From JADHUC01 sp964623055 (lineage in GTDB: Bacteria > Planctomycetota > Planctomycetia > Pirellulales > Pirellulaceae), in assembly GCA_964623055.1 (NCBI GenBank), contig CAZURK010000006.1:62001-126000 (forward strand): 64,000 bases of DNA, in the 5' to 3' direction. Shown piece by piece: positions 16,636-25,314 of the stretch. Under the pieces are notes generated by a model. That model saw nothing but the letters and a program-made list of their open reading frames with translations, searched no databases and was not told where the DNA came from. The stretch's first letter is position 1. Each line of letters begins with the position of its first letter. Made by a program: the position numbers and the translations under genes.

Positions 16636-17814
16636 ATGAAAATCACCAAGATCGAAACGCTGGTTTGCCATGCTCGCATGAGAAACTGGGTGTTTGTGAA
16701 AGTCCTGACCGATCAGCCGGATCTGTTCGGCTGGGGCGAAGCAACACTGGAATGGCACACACGGGCGGTGGTGGGCGCGGTCGAGGATCTGGCCGAGTTG
16801 ATCGTGGGCGAGGATCCGCGGCGAATCGAGCACTTGTGGCAGATGATGTACCGGCAGCATTTCTGGCACGGACATGGCATTGTTCGTTCGACTGCAATAT
16901 CGGGTATTGACATCGCCTTGTGGGACATTGCTGGCAAGATCACGGACATGCCATGTTCGCAACTGTGGGGCGGTCCGGTGAGAGACTGGATACGCACCTA
17001 TTGCCATCTGGGCGGCGGCCGCATGGAGGACATGTACGAGACCAGTGTCGAGGACGCCAGACAGTTCGGGGAACTGGCCAGACAAGCGGTCGAAGCAGGC
17101 TTCACTGCCATGAAGAGCATGGCCGTCCCGCCGACCATGCCGATCGAAGGGCTTCGCCCGATCCGGCTGGCCGAGGCGGCCGTGGCAGCCATGCGCGATG
17201 CGGTGGGCGACGACGTTGACCTGATGGTCGACTGTCACGCGCGCCCGTCGCCCGCCATGGGGCTGAAGTTTGGCAAGGCCCTCGACCCGTATGGCCTGTA
17301 TTTCTTCGAGGAACCGTGTTGGCCGGAGAGCATCGAGGGTTTGGCGACAATCAACCAGGCCATCGCTACGCCCATAGCAACGGGCGAACGCATCACCGAC
17401 TTGTCCTACTTCCAAAGGCTGTTTGCCGACCGCGGCTGCGAGATTTGCCAGTTCGACATAACGCATTGCGGCGGTTTGACCGCGTCGCGTCGGATCGCCG
17501 CTCTTGCTGACGCTCATCGGATCTCGCTTGCCCCGCACAATCCCCAAGGGCCCGTCAGCACGGCGGCGTCTCTGGAATTCGGTTTCTCGCAACCCGGTTA
17601 CATCATTTGCGAAACCGTCCACGGCGACGTTCCCTGGCGAGCCGACGTGGTCGATGAGGGTTTTGTTGTCGAGCGGGAAGGCCACATCGTGCGCCCGAAC
17701 ACTCGCCCTGGCCTGGGAATCTCGATCGACGAGGACGAGGTCCGAAAACACCCCTTCGAGCAAGAACTTCCCCAGCGAGTCTTCTATCCCGATGGCAGCG
17801 TCGGAGACTGGTAA
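16636..17814 (+). CDS. Mandelate racemase/muconate lactonizing enzyme family, galactonate dehydratase-like
   Basis: Enolase-superfamily dehydratase of sugar acids, cytosolic. The N-terminal capping domain (residues 1-120) includes GWGEATLEWHTRAV. The barrel carries metal ligands Asp199 (VDCHARP), Glu225 (FFEEP) and Glu251 (ATGER). His201 and His301 (APHNPQGP) fit the general acid/base pair of D-galactonate dehydratase (DgoD-type). The length of 392 residues is normal. The start at 16636 excludes an upstream leader that reads through the palindromic element. It is 85 bp from the DapA-like gene, which would cleave the 2-keto-3-deoxy product, so the two probably act in sequence. Exact sugar acid not determinable. 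Confidence 0.88.
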   Translation: MKITKIETLVCHARMRNWVFVKVLTDQPDLFGWGEATLEWHTRAVVGAVEDLAELIVGEDPRRIEHLWQMMYRQHFWHGHGIVRSTAISGIDIALWDIAGKITDMPCSQLWGGPVRDWIRTYCHLGGGRMEDMYETSVEDARQFGELARQAVEAGFTAMKSMAVPPTMPIEGLRPIRLAEAAVAAMRDAVGDDVDLMVDCHARPSPAMGLKFGKALDPYGLYFFEEPCWPESIEGLATINQAIATPIATGERITDLSYFQRLFADRGCEICQFDITHCGGLTASRRIAALADAHRISLAPHNPQGPVSTAASLEFGFSQPGYIICETVHGDVPWRADVVDEGFVVEREGHIVRPNTRPGLGISIDEDEVRKHPFEQELPQRVFYPDGSVGDW

Positions 17815-17820
17815 TGGACT

Positions 17821-17879
17821 GTTCGTAGTACCGCTTTTAGGCGGTCTTTCGGATTCCGGCCGAAGCCGGTACTACGAAC
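17821..17879. repeat. Inverted-repeat element (GTTCGTAGTACCG arms)
   Basis: Perfect 13-bp arms at 17821-17833 and 17867-17879 flank an inner CCGCTTTTAGGCGG-like and CCGGCCGAAGCCGG-like palindrome. It fills nearly all of the gap between the enolase and aldolase genes, so transcripts passing from one to the other would carry the hairpin. Confidence 0.8.
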
Positions 17880-17899
17880 AAAGAAAGAACTCCATAGAG

Positions 17900-18847
17900 A
17901 TGGCCAGCATGTCGCAACACATTGCCGGTGTTCTGCCGGTGGTCCACACTCCGTTTCTGCGAGACGAGTCGATCGACTACGAGAGCCTCTCGCGGCAGGT
18001 CGAGTGGGCTTTCGCGCAAGGCGCACAAGGCTACTGCACGGGCATGGTATCCGAGTTGTTGCGACTGACCACCCAGGAACGTATCGAGTTGAATGGGACA
18101 TTAGCGGAACTGAGCGCCGGCCACGGAGTGTTCGTCGCCGGAGTGGGCGCCGAAAGCACACGACAAGCGATTGACTATGCTCAGGCTGCGGAGAGTTCCG
18201 GATGCGACGCGATCATGGCCATCCCGCCCGTTTCCACGGTGCTGCCACCCAACGAAGTATTCGGGTATTTCTGCACACTGGCCGAACATGTCGACCTGCC
18301 GCTGGTGGTCCAGGATGCCTCGTCCTACGTCGGTCAGCCGATCCCGTTGGACGTTTGCGCCAAGCTGCTCGACGAGTTCGGGCCGGACAAGGTCCTTTTC
18401 AAGCCTGAGGCCACTCCTGTTGGGGCGAACCTCTCAGCATTGCGCGATTCGACCGGCGGCCAAGCCCGCATCTTCGATGGTTCCGGGGGTATTTCCCTTG
18501 TCGACTGCTATCGGCGCGGAATCGTGGGAACGATGCCGGGGATGGAATTCTTGCCGGGGATCGTCGCGTTATGGAATGCACTGGAGCGTGAAGACGAACG
18601 CGCCACCTACGACCTGTACTTGCCAATCTGCGCCCTGGTCAGCCTGCAGCTTCAGGCCGGTCTGGACGGATTCCTTGCCATCGAGAAGTACACTCTCGAA
18701 AAGCGAGGCTTGTTTGCCACCGACGTGCGCCGCCAGCCGCACGCCTGGGACATGGACGACGAGACACGGGAGGAGTTGGAACGCCTTTCGGCCCAACTCG
18801 ACGCGGCCATCGAGCGAGTGGCGTCAGAGGGATCGTCAGACGGCTAA
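17900..18847 (+). CDS. Dihydrodipicolinate synthase/N-acetylneuraminate lyase family aldolase
   Basis: Class I aldolase of the DapA/KDG-aldolase superfamily with a TIM barrel. GVLPVVHTPFLRDESIDY is the family N terminus. The Schiff-base lysine is Lys168 in KVLFKPEATP. The usual catalytic Tyr region (YNxPxRT) is replaced by QDASSYVG, which argues against true dihydrodipicolinate synthase. GVGAESTRQAIDYAQAAESSGCDAIMAIPP forms the central strands. With the sugar-acid dehydratase next door, 2-keto-3-deoxy-sugar-acid cleavage is a plausible role, but this is inference. Starts at 17900 and 17909 are both possible and neither has a strong ribosome-binding site. Confidence 0.85.
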   Translation: MASMSQHIAGVLPVVHTPFLRDESIDYESLSRQVEWAFAQGAQGYCTGMVSELLRLTTQERIELNGTLAELSAGHGVFVAGVGAESTRQAIDYAQAAESSGCDAIMAIPPVSTVLPPNEVFGYFCTLAEHVDLPLVVQDASSYVGQPIPLDVCAKLLDEFGPDKVLFKPEATPVGANLSALRDSTGGQARIFDGSGGISLVDCYRRGIVGTMPGMEFLPGIVALWNALEREDERATYDLYLPICALVSLQLQAGLDGFLAIEKYTLEKRGLFATDVRRQPHAWDMDDETREELERLSAQLDAAIERVASEGSSDG

Positions 18848-18878
18848 GACGCCTGCAGTGATGGACTGCGCGTTCGGC

Positions 18879-19142
18879 TCACTGACCGAATAGCGGGCCG
18901 CCCTGGCTGTCTAGTGCTTGTTGACCTTCGAAACTGTCGATCTCTTCGTCGCTAATCACCACCGCGTCGGTCGTCCTTGCGATCCGGATGGCCTCCCGGA
19001 TGGAACGCTCCATCCAGCGTGCCTCTTCCCCCTCCGGCACGCGCCCGGCGGCAATGTAGGCCGCGTAGATCTGAGCCGCCGCCTGGACTACGACACTCTC
19101 ACTGTGCTGCAACTTCAAATGAGCGACTTTTGCTTTTGCCAT
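18879..19142 (-). CDS. Small conserved-type hypothetical protein (87 aa)
   Basis: Small helical protein, MAKAKVAHLKLQHSESVVVQAAAQIYAAYIAAG and then a conserved-looking VPEGEEARWMERSIREAIRIARTTDAVVISDEEI. The start is decided by AGGAGG about eight bases upstream, not by the longer open frame that begins 20 codons earlier. No motif assigns a function; a soluble alpha-helical hairpin is likely. It sits alone between the aldolase gene and the second beta-helix gene and is transcribed leftwards. Confidence 0.7.
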   Translation of the reverse strand: MAKAKVAHLKLQHSESVVVQAAAQIYAAYIAAGRVPEGEEARWMERSIREAIRIARTTDAVVISDEEIDSFEGQQALDSQGGPLFGQ

Positions 19143-19309
19143 CGAGGCCCTCCTGGTATGCTGACATTCGCGTGAGGAAACGCCGTGAACAGTCACATGC
19201 AAGAGAGTAGTCTACCAGCAACCCTTGACCGTGACTACTCGAAGATGATGGAGGGATGCCTTTGCCATCCGCCCTTCCCATCTGCAACACCAGCAAGGGA
19301 GGAATGAGA

Positions 19310-20593
19310 ATGAACGCACGCAGCTTCTTCGGTCTGGGATTGCTCGTTGCTGGCCTGATTGGGTCGGCCCACGGGGCGGAGTATTACGTTGCGGTCGATG
19401 GCCGGGCCGACGCGGCGGGGACAAGAGACGATGCATGGGACATTGTTTCGACGCTCGCCGGTCAGAGACCGGTGAAGCCTGGCGATACCGTGTGGCTGCT
19501 CGGTGGCACGTATCGGTGTGAAGACGCCTACAAGACGAAAGGGCAAGGCTACAAGGTTGCTTTGAACGGGTCCGCGGAACAGCCAATCACGATACGGGCT
19601 GCGGTCGGCCAGCGGGTCACCATCGACGGTGGGATGGTGGTGCAGGGCGATTATCTCCGGCTGTGGGACTTCGAGATCGCACAGCCGGATGACCTGTCGC
19701 GCGTGACTCAGGAAGGGGGCTCGCATCCGGACTTGGGCAATCCCTATGGCGGGATCACTGTCCACGGCAACGAGTGTCGTTTGATCAACTTGGTGGTCCG
19801 GGACAATCTGGGCAACGGTGTCGGTTGGTGGTCGAGTGCGAAGGGAGGCGAAATCTACGGCTGTATCCTTGTGCGGAACGGCTGGAAGGGGCCGGACCGC
19901 AATCATGGACACTGCATCTACACACAGAACCAGGATGGTACGAAGACGATCTCCAACTGCATCATGACCACGCGTTGGCCCGGCGGGCATTACACCATGC
20001 ACGCGTACGGCTCGTCGCGGGCCTACGTCGACAACTTTGTGATCGAAGACAACATCGCGTGGCGTCACGGCACCTTCCTGGTGGGAGGCGGTCGGCCCAG
20101 CAGGAACATCGTCGTCCGCCGCAACTACCTGTACAAGGTGCCAATGCAGATTGGCTACAGTGCCCCGCACAACGAAGGCTGTGAGATCACGGAGAACGTG
20201 ATCTTTCGGTCAGGAATATCGGTGAATCGTTACAGGATGGGCGTTGTAGCCGACAACCTCGTCGTCGACGGTCGGCTGAACACGGGCGGCGAGGGCGCGG
20301 TGGATGCGCGGGACAACGTGACCTTGAACGAACAGACACCCGAAGAATCTCATTCGATCCTGATGGCTAACAAGTATGACCAGAAGCGAGCGAACTTGGC
20401 CGTTTTCAATTGGGGGAAGGAGACCCAGGTTCGCGTGCCGGCCGGAAGCTTTCTGAAGTACGGCGAACGATTTCGTCTCGTGGACCCGCTCGATTTCTAC
20501 GGGAAGCCGGTATTTGAGGGCAAGTGCGAGGACGGCGGCTTTGATATACCAATGGACGACGAATTTGCTGTCTTCGTCGTTTTGAAGCGTTGA
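19310..20593 (+). CDS. Exported right-handed parallel beta-helix protein
   Basis: Exported beta-helix protein with signal peptide (FFGLGLLVAGLIGSAHG) and mature start AEYYVAVDGRADAAGTRDDAWD. Beta-helix rungs carry HGNECRLINLVVRDN, YGCILVRNG, DNFVIEDNIAWRHGTF and ENVIFRSG. The strong GGGAGG lies one base from an ATG at 19304 but seven bases from the ATG at 19310, so the latter is chosen. Likely a polysaccharide-binding or lyase-type protein; catalytic residues are not obvious. It converges on the methyltransferase gene across the AT-rich palindrome at 20643-20711. Confidence 0.87.
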   Translation: MNARSFFGLGLLVAGLIGSAHGAEYYVAVDGRADAAGTRDDAWDIVSTLAGQRPVKPGDTVWLLGGTYRCEDAYKTKGQGYKVALNGSAEQPITIRAAVGQRVTIDGGMVVQGDYLRLWDFEIAQPDDLSRVTQEGGSHPDLGNPYGGITVHGNECRLINLVVRDNLGNGVGWWSSAKGGEIYGCILVRNGWKGPDRNHGHCIYTQNQDGTKTISNCIMTTRWPGGHYTMHAYGSSRAYVDNFVIEDNIAWRHGTFLVGGGRPSRNIVVRRNYLYKVPMQIGYSAPHNEGCEITENVIFRSGISVNRYRMGVVADNLVVDGRLNTGGEGAVDARDNVTLNEQTPEESHSILMANKYDQKRANLAVFNWGKETQVRVPAGSFLKYGERFRLVDPLDFYGKPVFEGKCEDGGFDIPMDDEFAVFVVLKR

Positions 20594-20642
20594 GCGCCTA
20601 TCGGGGAGCGATAGCCTGATCCCGTTGCCGCAAGTGCATTCC

Positions 20643-20711
20643 ATATGATTTTGCCCACGATCATTTTGCTCGAATAAGACAAAGCAAAATCATCGTGGGG
20701 CAGGATCATAT
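20643..20711. repeat. AT-rich palindromic element between convergent genes
   Basis: Imperfect arms beginning ATATGATTTTGCCC (from 20643) and ending GGCAGGATCATAT (to 20711) with an inner ATCATTTTGC/GCAAAATCAT stem. It may serve as a bidirectional terminator between two convergent genes, or be a dispersed element; only one copy is seen here. Confidence 0.65.
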
Positions 20712-20732
20712 GCCCCCCCGCCGATGGCCTTT

Positions 20733-23573
20733 TCAAATGAATGCGCGAGGCCAACCGCCGTGATGTATAACGGCTCTGTCGATTTCGTCCATGCAACGTA
20801 ACGTTTCGGCCAGCGAGGCCACAATCTGACGATACTCTGCGGCATCCGCGTCACTTAGCATCCGGCCGCGCCGGTCTTTCAACCACTTCCTGCAGACTTG
20901 ATGGCCTCCCGCGTGGAAATCCCAAACGTCCTGTGGCACGTCGCTGAACCAGCACTGGTCGCTGGCAAACACGCGGCCTTTTTGGTATTTGGGGTAACCT
21001 CGCGTCAGAGCCCAAGAACCGTCCGCGTCTGCCCCCGTGAAACTGCAGACGTCGGGCCGGGAATCGTCTGATGTACGCAGCAGATGGCATTCGGCCAGGT
21101 TCGCGCCGAATTCGCGGAGTGCATAGAATAGTTTCAGGTCTTGTGGTAGGAAGACGCGAGGAAAATCAGTGCGCAGCACCTCTGCGTAATGCTGGCGATA
21201 GGTCGGTGAGAAGAAGAGGGCGTAGCAGTAATACGCCAGATCATCGGGACCGATAGACTGTCTCAGATCGCCCGTGTCGTCGGCGATCCATGTTAGTCCC
21301 AGGGTCCGACTCACTTCGGCGATGAACTGTTCGCCGAAATTAGCTCGGCGGTGTGTCACGCCGTCGTTGTCCTCCTCGTACAGAACGATCGGAAAGACCG
21401 ACTCGCTGCCTCGATTGTCCGAACGGATTACTCCGTCGAGCGTGAGTCCGTCCGTAATCCAGAAGTAGTTGCACGGTTGCGTCGGCAGCATCTGCCGGCG
21501 GGCGATGATGGCGACGTTGTCGCCCGCGAGTATGTGCCGCGTTACCTCACCGCGTGGCCAGTCGATCATCCAATCCGCCCAGTAAATGAAGCGTCGGTCG
21601 AACGGTCGATACCAGCATGGCCGGATGTAGTCGCGCCAATTCTGGTCTTCAGCCATGCGGCGGCGAGCAACCGGCAGTTTCCATCCACGCGTATCGCCGG
21701 TTGGATATTTCTTCGAGCGGCTGTTCGTGAAATAGCGCCGGCGAATTTCTTCGTCAGGGATCGACAGATCACGAAACTGCTCCATGCGCTCGATGAGTTC
21801 CGCTTCGTCAAAGGCAATGACAAAGCCGTCACGAGCAGTGACCGGAGCCGTCACGTTCACTGGCATGATATCGGCTAGCCGATAGCCGCGTTCGTATTCT
21901 TGGCGAACCGTATCATCCTGCGGGACGAACACATAGCCGGGGCCGCGGGGCGCCAGCCGTGTCTTGGGTATCACAATGCTCACTCGGCGTGAATCCGCGC
22001 ACGCCGCAGCGGATGACAATGCCGCGAGTTTCTTGTTTGCATCTCCCCACAACTCCGCGTGTTCGACTTGGCATCGTTCCCCGGCCCCAGGCGGGCGCAT
22101 GAAGAGCCCGATAGCCGTTCCCTGCTCGATGGCGAATACATTTTCGTCCACGCCTCCTTGTGGTGCTCGCTCCTTCTTCTTCCGGTTGCCGTGCAAGTCG
22201 ATGACTGAGATCTTGGGAAAGGTGCGCATGAGCTGCTGGCGCATCCCGCGAAAAGTTGGATTGTCCAGGTACCCGTGATTGGAGACCAGGCCGATGATGC
22301 CGCAACCCGCAGATTCGATCCGCCAATGGCCGTAGCGCACGAATTTGACGTAATCGTCGTGCAGCCAGTGTTTTCGTTCACCAAGCGGTCGACCGTCGAC
22401 TACGTAGTAGTTGGCCCAGTCGCCGGGAGCGTGCGATTTTCCCCTAAGTAGTCCCGTAATCCAACGGCCTTGCTGTTCCGATATGCCGGAGAACGGCGGA
22501 TTGCCGATCACGACCGTGAACGGCGTCGCATAGCTGGCGTCGCGTGCGGCTTTGACGGTCCGAGCGATTCCGACCGAACGTCCACCAAACGAAGACGACT
22601 GCTGCTCGGGCCCGACCAGCGTGTTGGCCAGGTGGACTTCAAGCTTTGCCGGAGCGTCGAAGAGGAATCCGGTCTCGCCCAACTTGTCTATCAGCTTCAG
22701 TTGCGCAACGGCACATGCGGGCAACATCAGTTCCAAACCGAAAATGCGCGGCAACAAATGCGCGGGCACGTAGGCGTTCCATCGCCGGTTCAGTTCATCT
22801 GCGTCGCAGCCGTATGCGATCCAACGGTCCGAAAGCGTGCGGTGGATCAGATCCACCGCTTCCACCAGAAATGCACCCGTCCCCGCGGCAGGATCGAGAA
22901 TCGTTACAAAGTGGCTCTGCGGATCGACGCCGCGGGGAACGGCCACGTCGTCGCGACGCCGCGCGAAATTGCTCCACGTCACCGAGTCGGCAAGGCCGTC
23001 GGCCAACTCGAAATCATCGCGCAGAGACCGGTCGACCCGTTCGACGATGTATTTTGCGATCGGGGCAGGCGTATAGAAGACGCCGTGCGTCGTCCGGCGG
23101 CTGGAATCGTATTGATCCAGAAAACGCTCGTAGAAATGGATTATCGGGTCACGTCGAAAAGACTTGGAGTCACGGCGCGAGACCAACGTGCCGGTTGGGT
23201 CTGAACGATGCTCTGCACGAATGCCGGCTGTGTCTGTTTCACAACCGGCTAACAGTGAAAGGCTGTCGTCCCAGATGGTCTGCCAAAGTGGACTGGAGTT
23301 TGCGCGAAGCCAATCGAAGGCAATATCTTGCCGGGAAGTGTTGGTGGCCAGTCGAAGTACTGCGGCGCCGCAGGCAACGGTCTGTGCGTATAGATCCGCG
23401 AAATCGTCGTCTGAAAGCGCCTTTGCTGTGGCCAATTCGACCCAATCACGGATCGTCCGCAAACGCGATCCCTCGGTGTTGGCCTGCAGTCGGCGCGCAA
23501 CCTCGTCACGCTGTTCCCTCGTCCACTGGACGGTTTCCTGTACGATTTGACGGAGGCTGCAATCCATCGGCAT
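20733..23573 (-). CDS. Solitary type ISP-like DNA methyltransferase/specificity protein
   Basis: N6-adenine DNA methyltransferase of about 946 residues. SAM motif I LDPAAGTGAF lies near residue 226 and catalytic motif NPPF near 358. FYERFLDQYDSSRRTTHGVFYTPAPIAKYIV precedes the core, as in Eco57I/type ISP enzymes. The C-terminal target-recognition-like part has YYCYALFFSPTYRQHYAEVLRTDFPRV and KYQKGRVFASDQCWFSDVPQDVWDFHAGGHQVCRKW, which resembles the type ISP C domain. The nuclease and helicase domains of full type ISP enzymes are absent, and no nuclease gene is adjacent. The open frame runs upstream through a palindromic element (23619-23697), so a start near 23573 is preferred. It may be an orphan modification enzyme. 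Confidence 0.85.
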   Translation of the reverse strand: MPMDCSLRQIVQETVQWTREQRDEVARRLQANTEGSRLRTIRDWVELATAKALSDDDFADLYAQTVACGAAVLRLATNTSRQDIAFDWLRANSSPLWQTIWDDSLSLLAGCETDTAGIRAEHRSDPTGTLVSRRDSKSFRRDPIIHFYERFLDQYDSSRRTTHGVFYTPAPIAKYIVERVDRSLRDDFELADGLADSVTWSNFARRRDDVAVPRGVDPQSHFVTILDPAAGTGAFLVEAVDLIHRTLSDRWIAYGCDADELNRRWNAYVPAHLLPRIFGLELMLPACAVAQLKLIDKLGETGFLFDAPAKLEVHLANTLVGPEQQSSSFGGRSVGIARTVKAARDASYATPFTVVIGNPPFSGISEQQGRWITGLLRGKSHAPGDWANYYVVDGRPLGERKHWLHDDYVKFVRYGHWRIESAGCGIIGLVSNHGYLDNPTFRGMRQQLMRTFPKISVIDLHGNRKKKERAPQGGVDENVFAIEQGTAIGLFMRPPGAGERCQVEHAELWGDANKKLAALSSAAACADSRRVSIVIPKTRLAPRGPGYVFVPQDDTVRQEYERGYRLADIMPVNVTAPVTARDGFVIAFDEAELIERMEQFRDLSIPDEEIRRRYFTNSRSKKYPTGDTRGWKLPVARRRMAEDQNWRDYIRPCWYRPFDRRFIYWADWMIDWPRGEVTRHILAGDNVAIIARRQMLPTQPCNYFWITDGLTLDGVIRSDNRGSESVFPIVLYEEDNDGVTHRRANFGEQFIAEVSRTLGLTWIADDTGDLRQSIGPDDLAYYCYALFFSPTYRQHYAEVLRTDFPRVFLPQDLKLFYALREFGANLAECHLLRTSDDSRPDVCSFTGADADGSWALTRGYPKYQKGRVFASDQCWFSDVPQDVWDFHAGGHQVCRKWLKDRRGRMLSDADAAEYRQIVASLAETLRCMDEIDRAVIHHGGWPRAFI

Positions 23574-23618
23574 AAGGCCACAGTGGTGACATTCACTTGA
23601 CGCGGCAGAGCCGCGAGC

Positions 23619-23697
23619 AAAGTCGTTTAACGGCAAGCCGAAGGCGTCGGCGATGGCCGGAAACACAGTCGCCTTCGGCTCGCCGTTAAACGACTTC
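23619..23697. repeat. Inverted-repeat element (TTTAACGGCAAGCC family, copy 1)
   Basis: Arms at 23620-23646 and 23670-23696 are complementary with one mismatch over 27 bases, with a 23-base loop. Related copies lie at 27574-27662 and 51060-51143. It overlaps the leftward open frame of the methyltransferase, which supports a start downstream of it. Confidence 0.85.
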
Positions 23698-23824
23698 GCC
23701 CACGCTGCGCGAATTCTGTTCGTTGGCAGTGCAGATTGTTGCCAGGGAATCCAAAACGGAAAAGACGGGAGGCATCCCTTGCGGCGATTTCTGCCTCGCA
23801 CAAGTCGCCGCGAATCGTGATACG

Positions 23825-23861
23825 AAAACACCCCGACTTCCGGCCTACACCGGGGTGTTTT
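23825..23861 (-). terminator. Intrinsic terminator after the proline-rich exported gene
   Basis: AAAACACCCCG and CGGGGTGTTTT are separated by 15 bases, giving an 11-bp perfect stem that ends in T4 in both directions. It lies 30 bp past the stop of the leftward gene at 23891. Confidence 0.85.
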
Positions 23862-23890
23862 ACGTGACGTCGTCGGCATTCGACGGCGAG

Positions 23891-25051
23891 TTATGGTCGG
23901 ACGGCATGCCAGCCGCTGCTATCCAATTCTTCTTTCTTTTCGACCGCATCCTGTTCTGTAGCTTTCATCGACATCCGCTGCGGAGCATTCCCTTTTTGTT
24001 TCTCAGGCCAGGCGATCGTTGAATAGGACCAAGCCGGCCGAGCCGATCGGTTGGCTGTCCGATCGTTGGGATCGAACAGGCTGGGCGCTGCCTGAATCTG
24101 CTTCTTGTCAGCACCAGCATCGGGATCTGGTACGGGTGTCACATTCAGAATACCGCCTGTAGGCGGCGCTGGCTCTTTTCTAACTTCGTTAGACGCCGCG
24201 TCGTTTGATTCGCCACTCGATTCAAGCGGTGGGTATTGCCTTGTGGTGGATCCCGCTTGGCCGTTCGGTAGCGGTGACAGGTCGACCGGTAAGCTGGGCG
24301 CTTGATCGGCAGGCGCAGTCGACTGCGGCGTCGACTGCAACGCCGGCGGCGTTGCCGCTGGAGGCGGTGTGTAGTAGGGCTGTGAAGCCGGCGGGGCGCA
24401 CGTCGTACTTGCGCCGGGCGCTATGGCCCCTGGGTAATAGCCCGTTACTGTGGGCCTGCTGGGAGTTGACCAGGGCCTCGTCACCGGCGAATACACAGGC
24501 CGATACGTCGTGTAGGGAACTCGTCGAAACTGCCACGAGTACGTGGTGCAGGGCTGCACGCCTGTCGTGGTGGCGGCGCCGGTCACGGGATCGTACGTGA
24601 TCACTGGTCGGTAGTTCGTTGTTGGCACCCGCATCAGTCGAGTCCGATAACGGACTTCCGGCCGATAGCCGACTGCCCGCCGGCAGAATAGTCGTTCGCA
24701 CCAGGCGCCAAGTGCCGTTCTCGGCGCTGCGGGAGCGTAGACCGGCGACGCACTGGAGGTCGTAGCCGCGCTTGCGCAGGTTGTCGGCGGCGTGGTAACG
24801 ATTGGCGAAGTCGCACTTCCTGGCGGAATCGTGACGGTTGGCGGTGTCGTGATAGCAGGGACCTGCGTCGGAGACATGGGTGGAGTCGTCGGCAGAGCAG
24901 CCGGCGCCGCTGGCAGACCGGGCCCGTAGTAGTTGGGCCACGTTCGCATCCAGTCTACCAGTGTGTACGCGTCGGCAGATTGGACGGCCACAATCGCTTG
25001 CAGTAGGACGACGCACGCGACGATTCGAAGTTTCACCGCTGGTCGTGACAT
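23891..25051 (-). CDS. Proline/threonine-rich exported protein
   Basis: Exported protein of about 386 residues. The start at 25051 follows GGAG by seven bases and gives MSRPAVKLRIVACVVLLQAIVAVQSADA, a signal peptide. The mature protein begins with YTLVDWMRTWPNYYGPG and continues with long Pro/Thr/Ser/Ala stretches. A Tyr/Arg/Pro-rich core (residues 130-200) has repeated YRP elements: VGYRPEVRYRTRL, TNYRPVITYDPVTG, TTYRPVYSPV. This is a typical planctomycete low-complexity surface or cell-wall-like protein. No enzymatic motif is visible. It ends at a strong intrinsic terminator. Confidence 0.78.
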   Translation of the reverse strand: MSRPAVKLRIVACVVLLQAIVAVQSADAYTLVDWMRTWPNYYGPGLPAAPAALPTTPPMSPTQVPAITTPPTVTIPPGSATSPIVTTPPTTCASAATTSSASPVYAPAAPRTALGAWCERLFCRRAVGYRPEVRYRTRLMRVPTTNYRPVITYDPVTGAATTTGVQPCTTYSWQFRRVPYTTYRPVYSPVTRPWSTPSRPTVTGYYPGAIAPGASTTCAPPASQPYYTPPPAATPPALQSTPQSTAPADQAPSLPVDLSPLPNGQAGSTTRQYPPLESSGESNDAASNEVRKEPAPPTGGILNVTPVPDPDAGADKKQIQAAPSLFDPNDRTANRSARPAWSYSTIAWPEKQKGNAPQRMSMKATEQDAVEKKEELDSSGWHAVRP

Positions 25052-25314
25052 GTCGCTTCTCCGCATTAGGTTCAGGTTATGACGATCGTGCGGGTGCGCG
25101 GTCCGTGACGCGTGAGCGCACGAGGGCGCGCAATCTGATGCTGTAACTTAGGCCACACACAACGATTGGGGAGCGAAAACGAAGGAGATTCAGAGGCTTT
25201 TTCAGAGATTCCCTGCAGATACACGGCGAAGGCGGGCCTGATAAGCCTCGGGAAATGATCAGGCTGGGCAGATCGGCGCGACAATAGGGGAGGTGTTACC
25301 TGACTTAGTTCAAC

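Larger units (their letters stand above)
23574..23890. other. Intergenic region with a palindromic element and a terminator
   Basis: Contains the TTTAACGGCAAGCC-family element (23619-23697), about 125 bp without recognisable features, and the terminator at 23825-23861. The methyltransferase promoter must lie here, but no clear -35/-10 pair was identified. Confidence 0.6.

Noticed and set aside
16621..17763. 380-residue leftward open frame across the enolase gene
   Set aside because: Antisense to a gene with an intact set of metal ligands and catalytic residues; treated as a shadow.
17900..18847. True dihydrodipicolinate synthase (DapA) of lysine synthesis
   Set aside because: The catalytic Tyr motif of DapA is missing and the neighbour is a sugar-acid dehydratase, so a keto-deoxy-sugar aldolase is more likely.
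20733..23573. BREX (PglX) or DISARM methyltransferase
   Set aside because: None of the partner genes of those systems is nearby, and the C-terminal pattern fits type ISP better.
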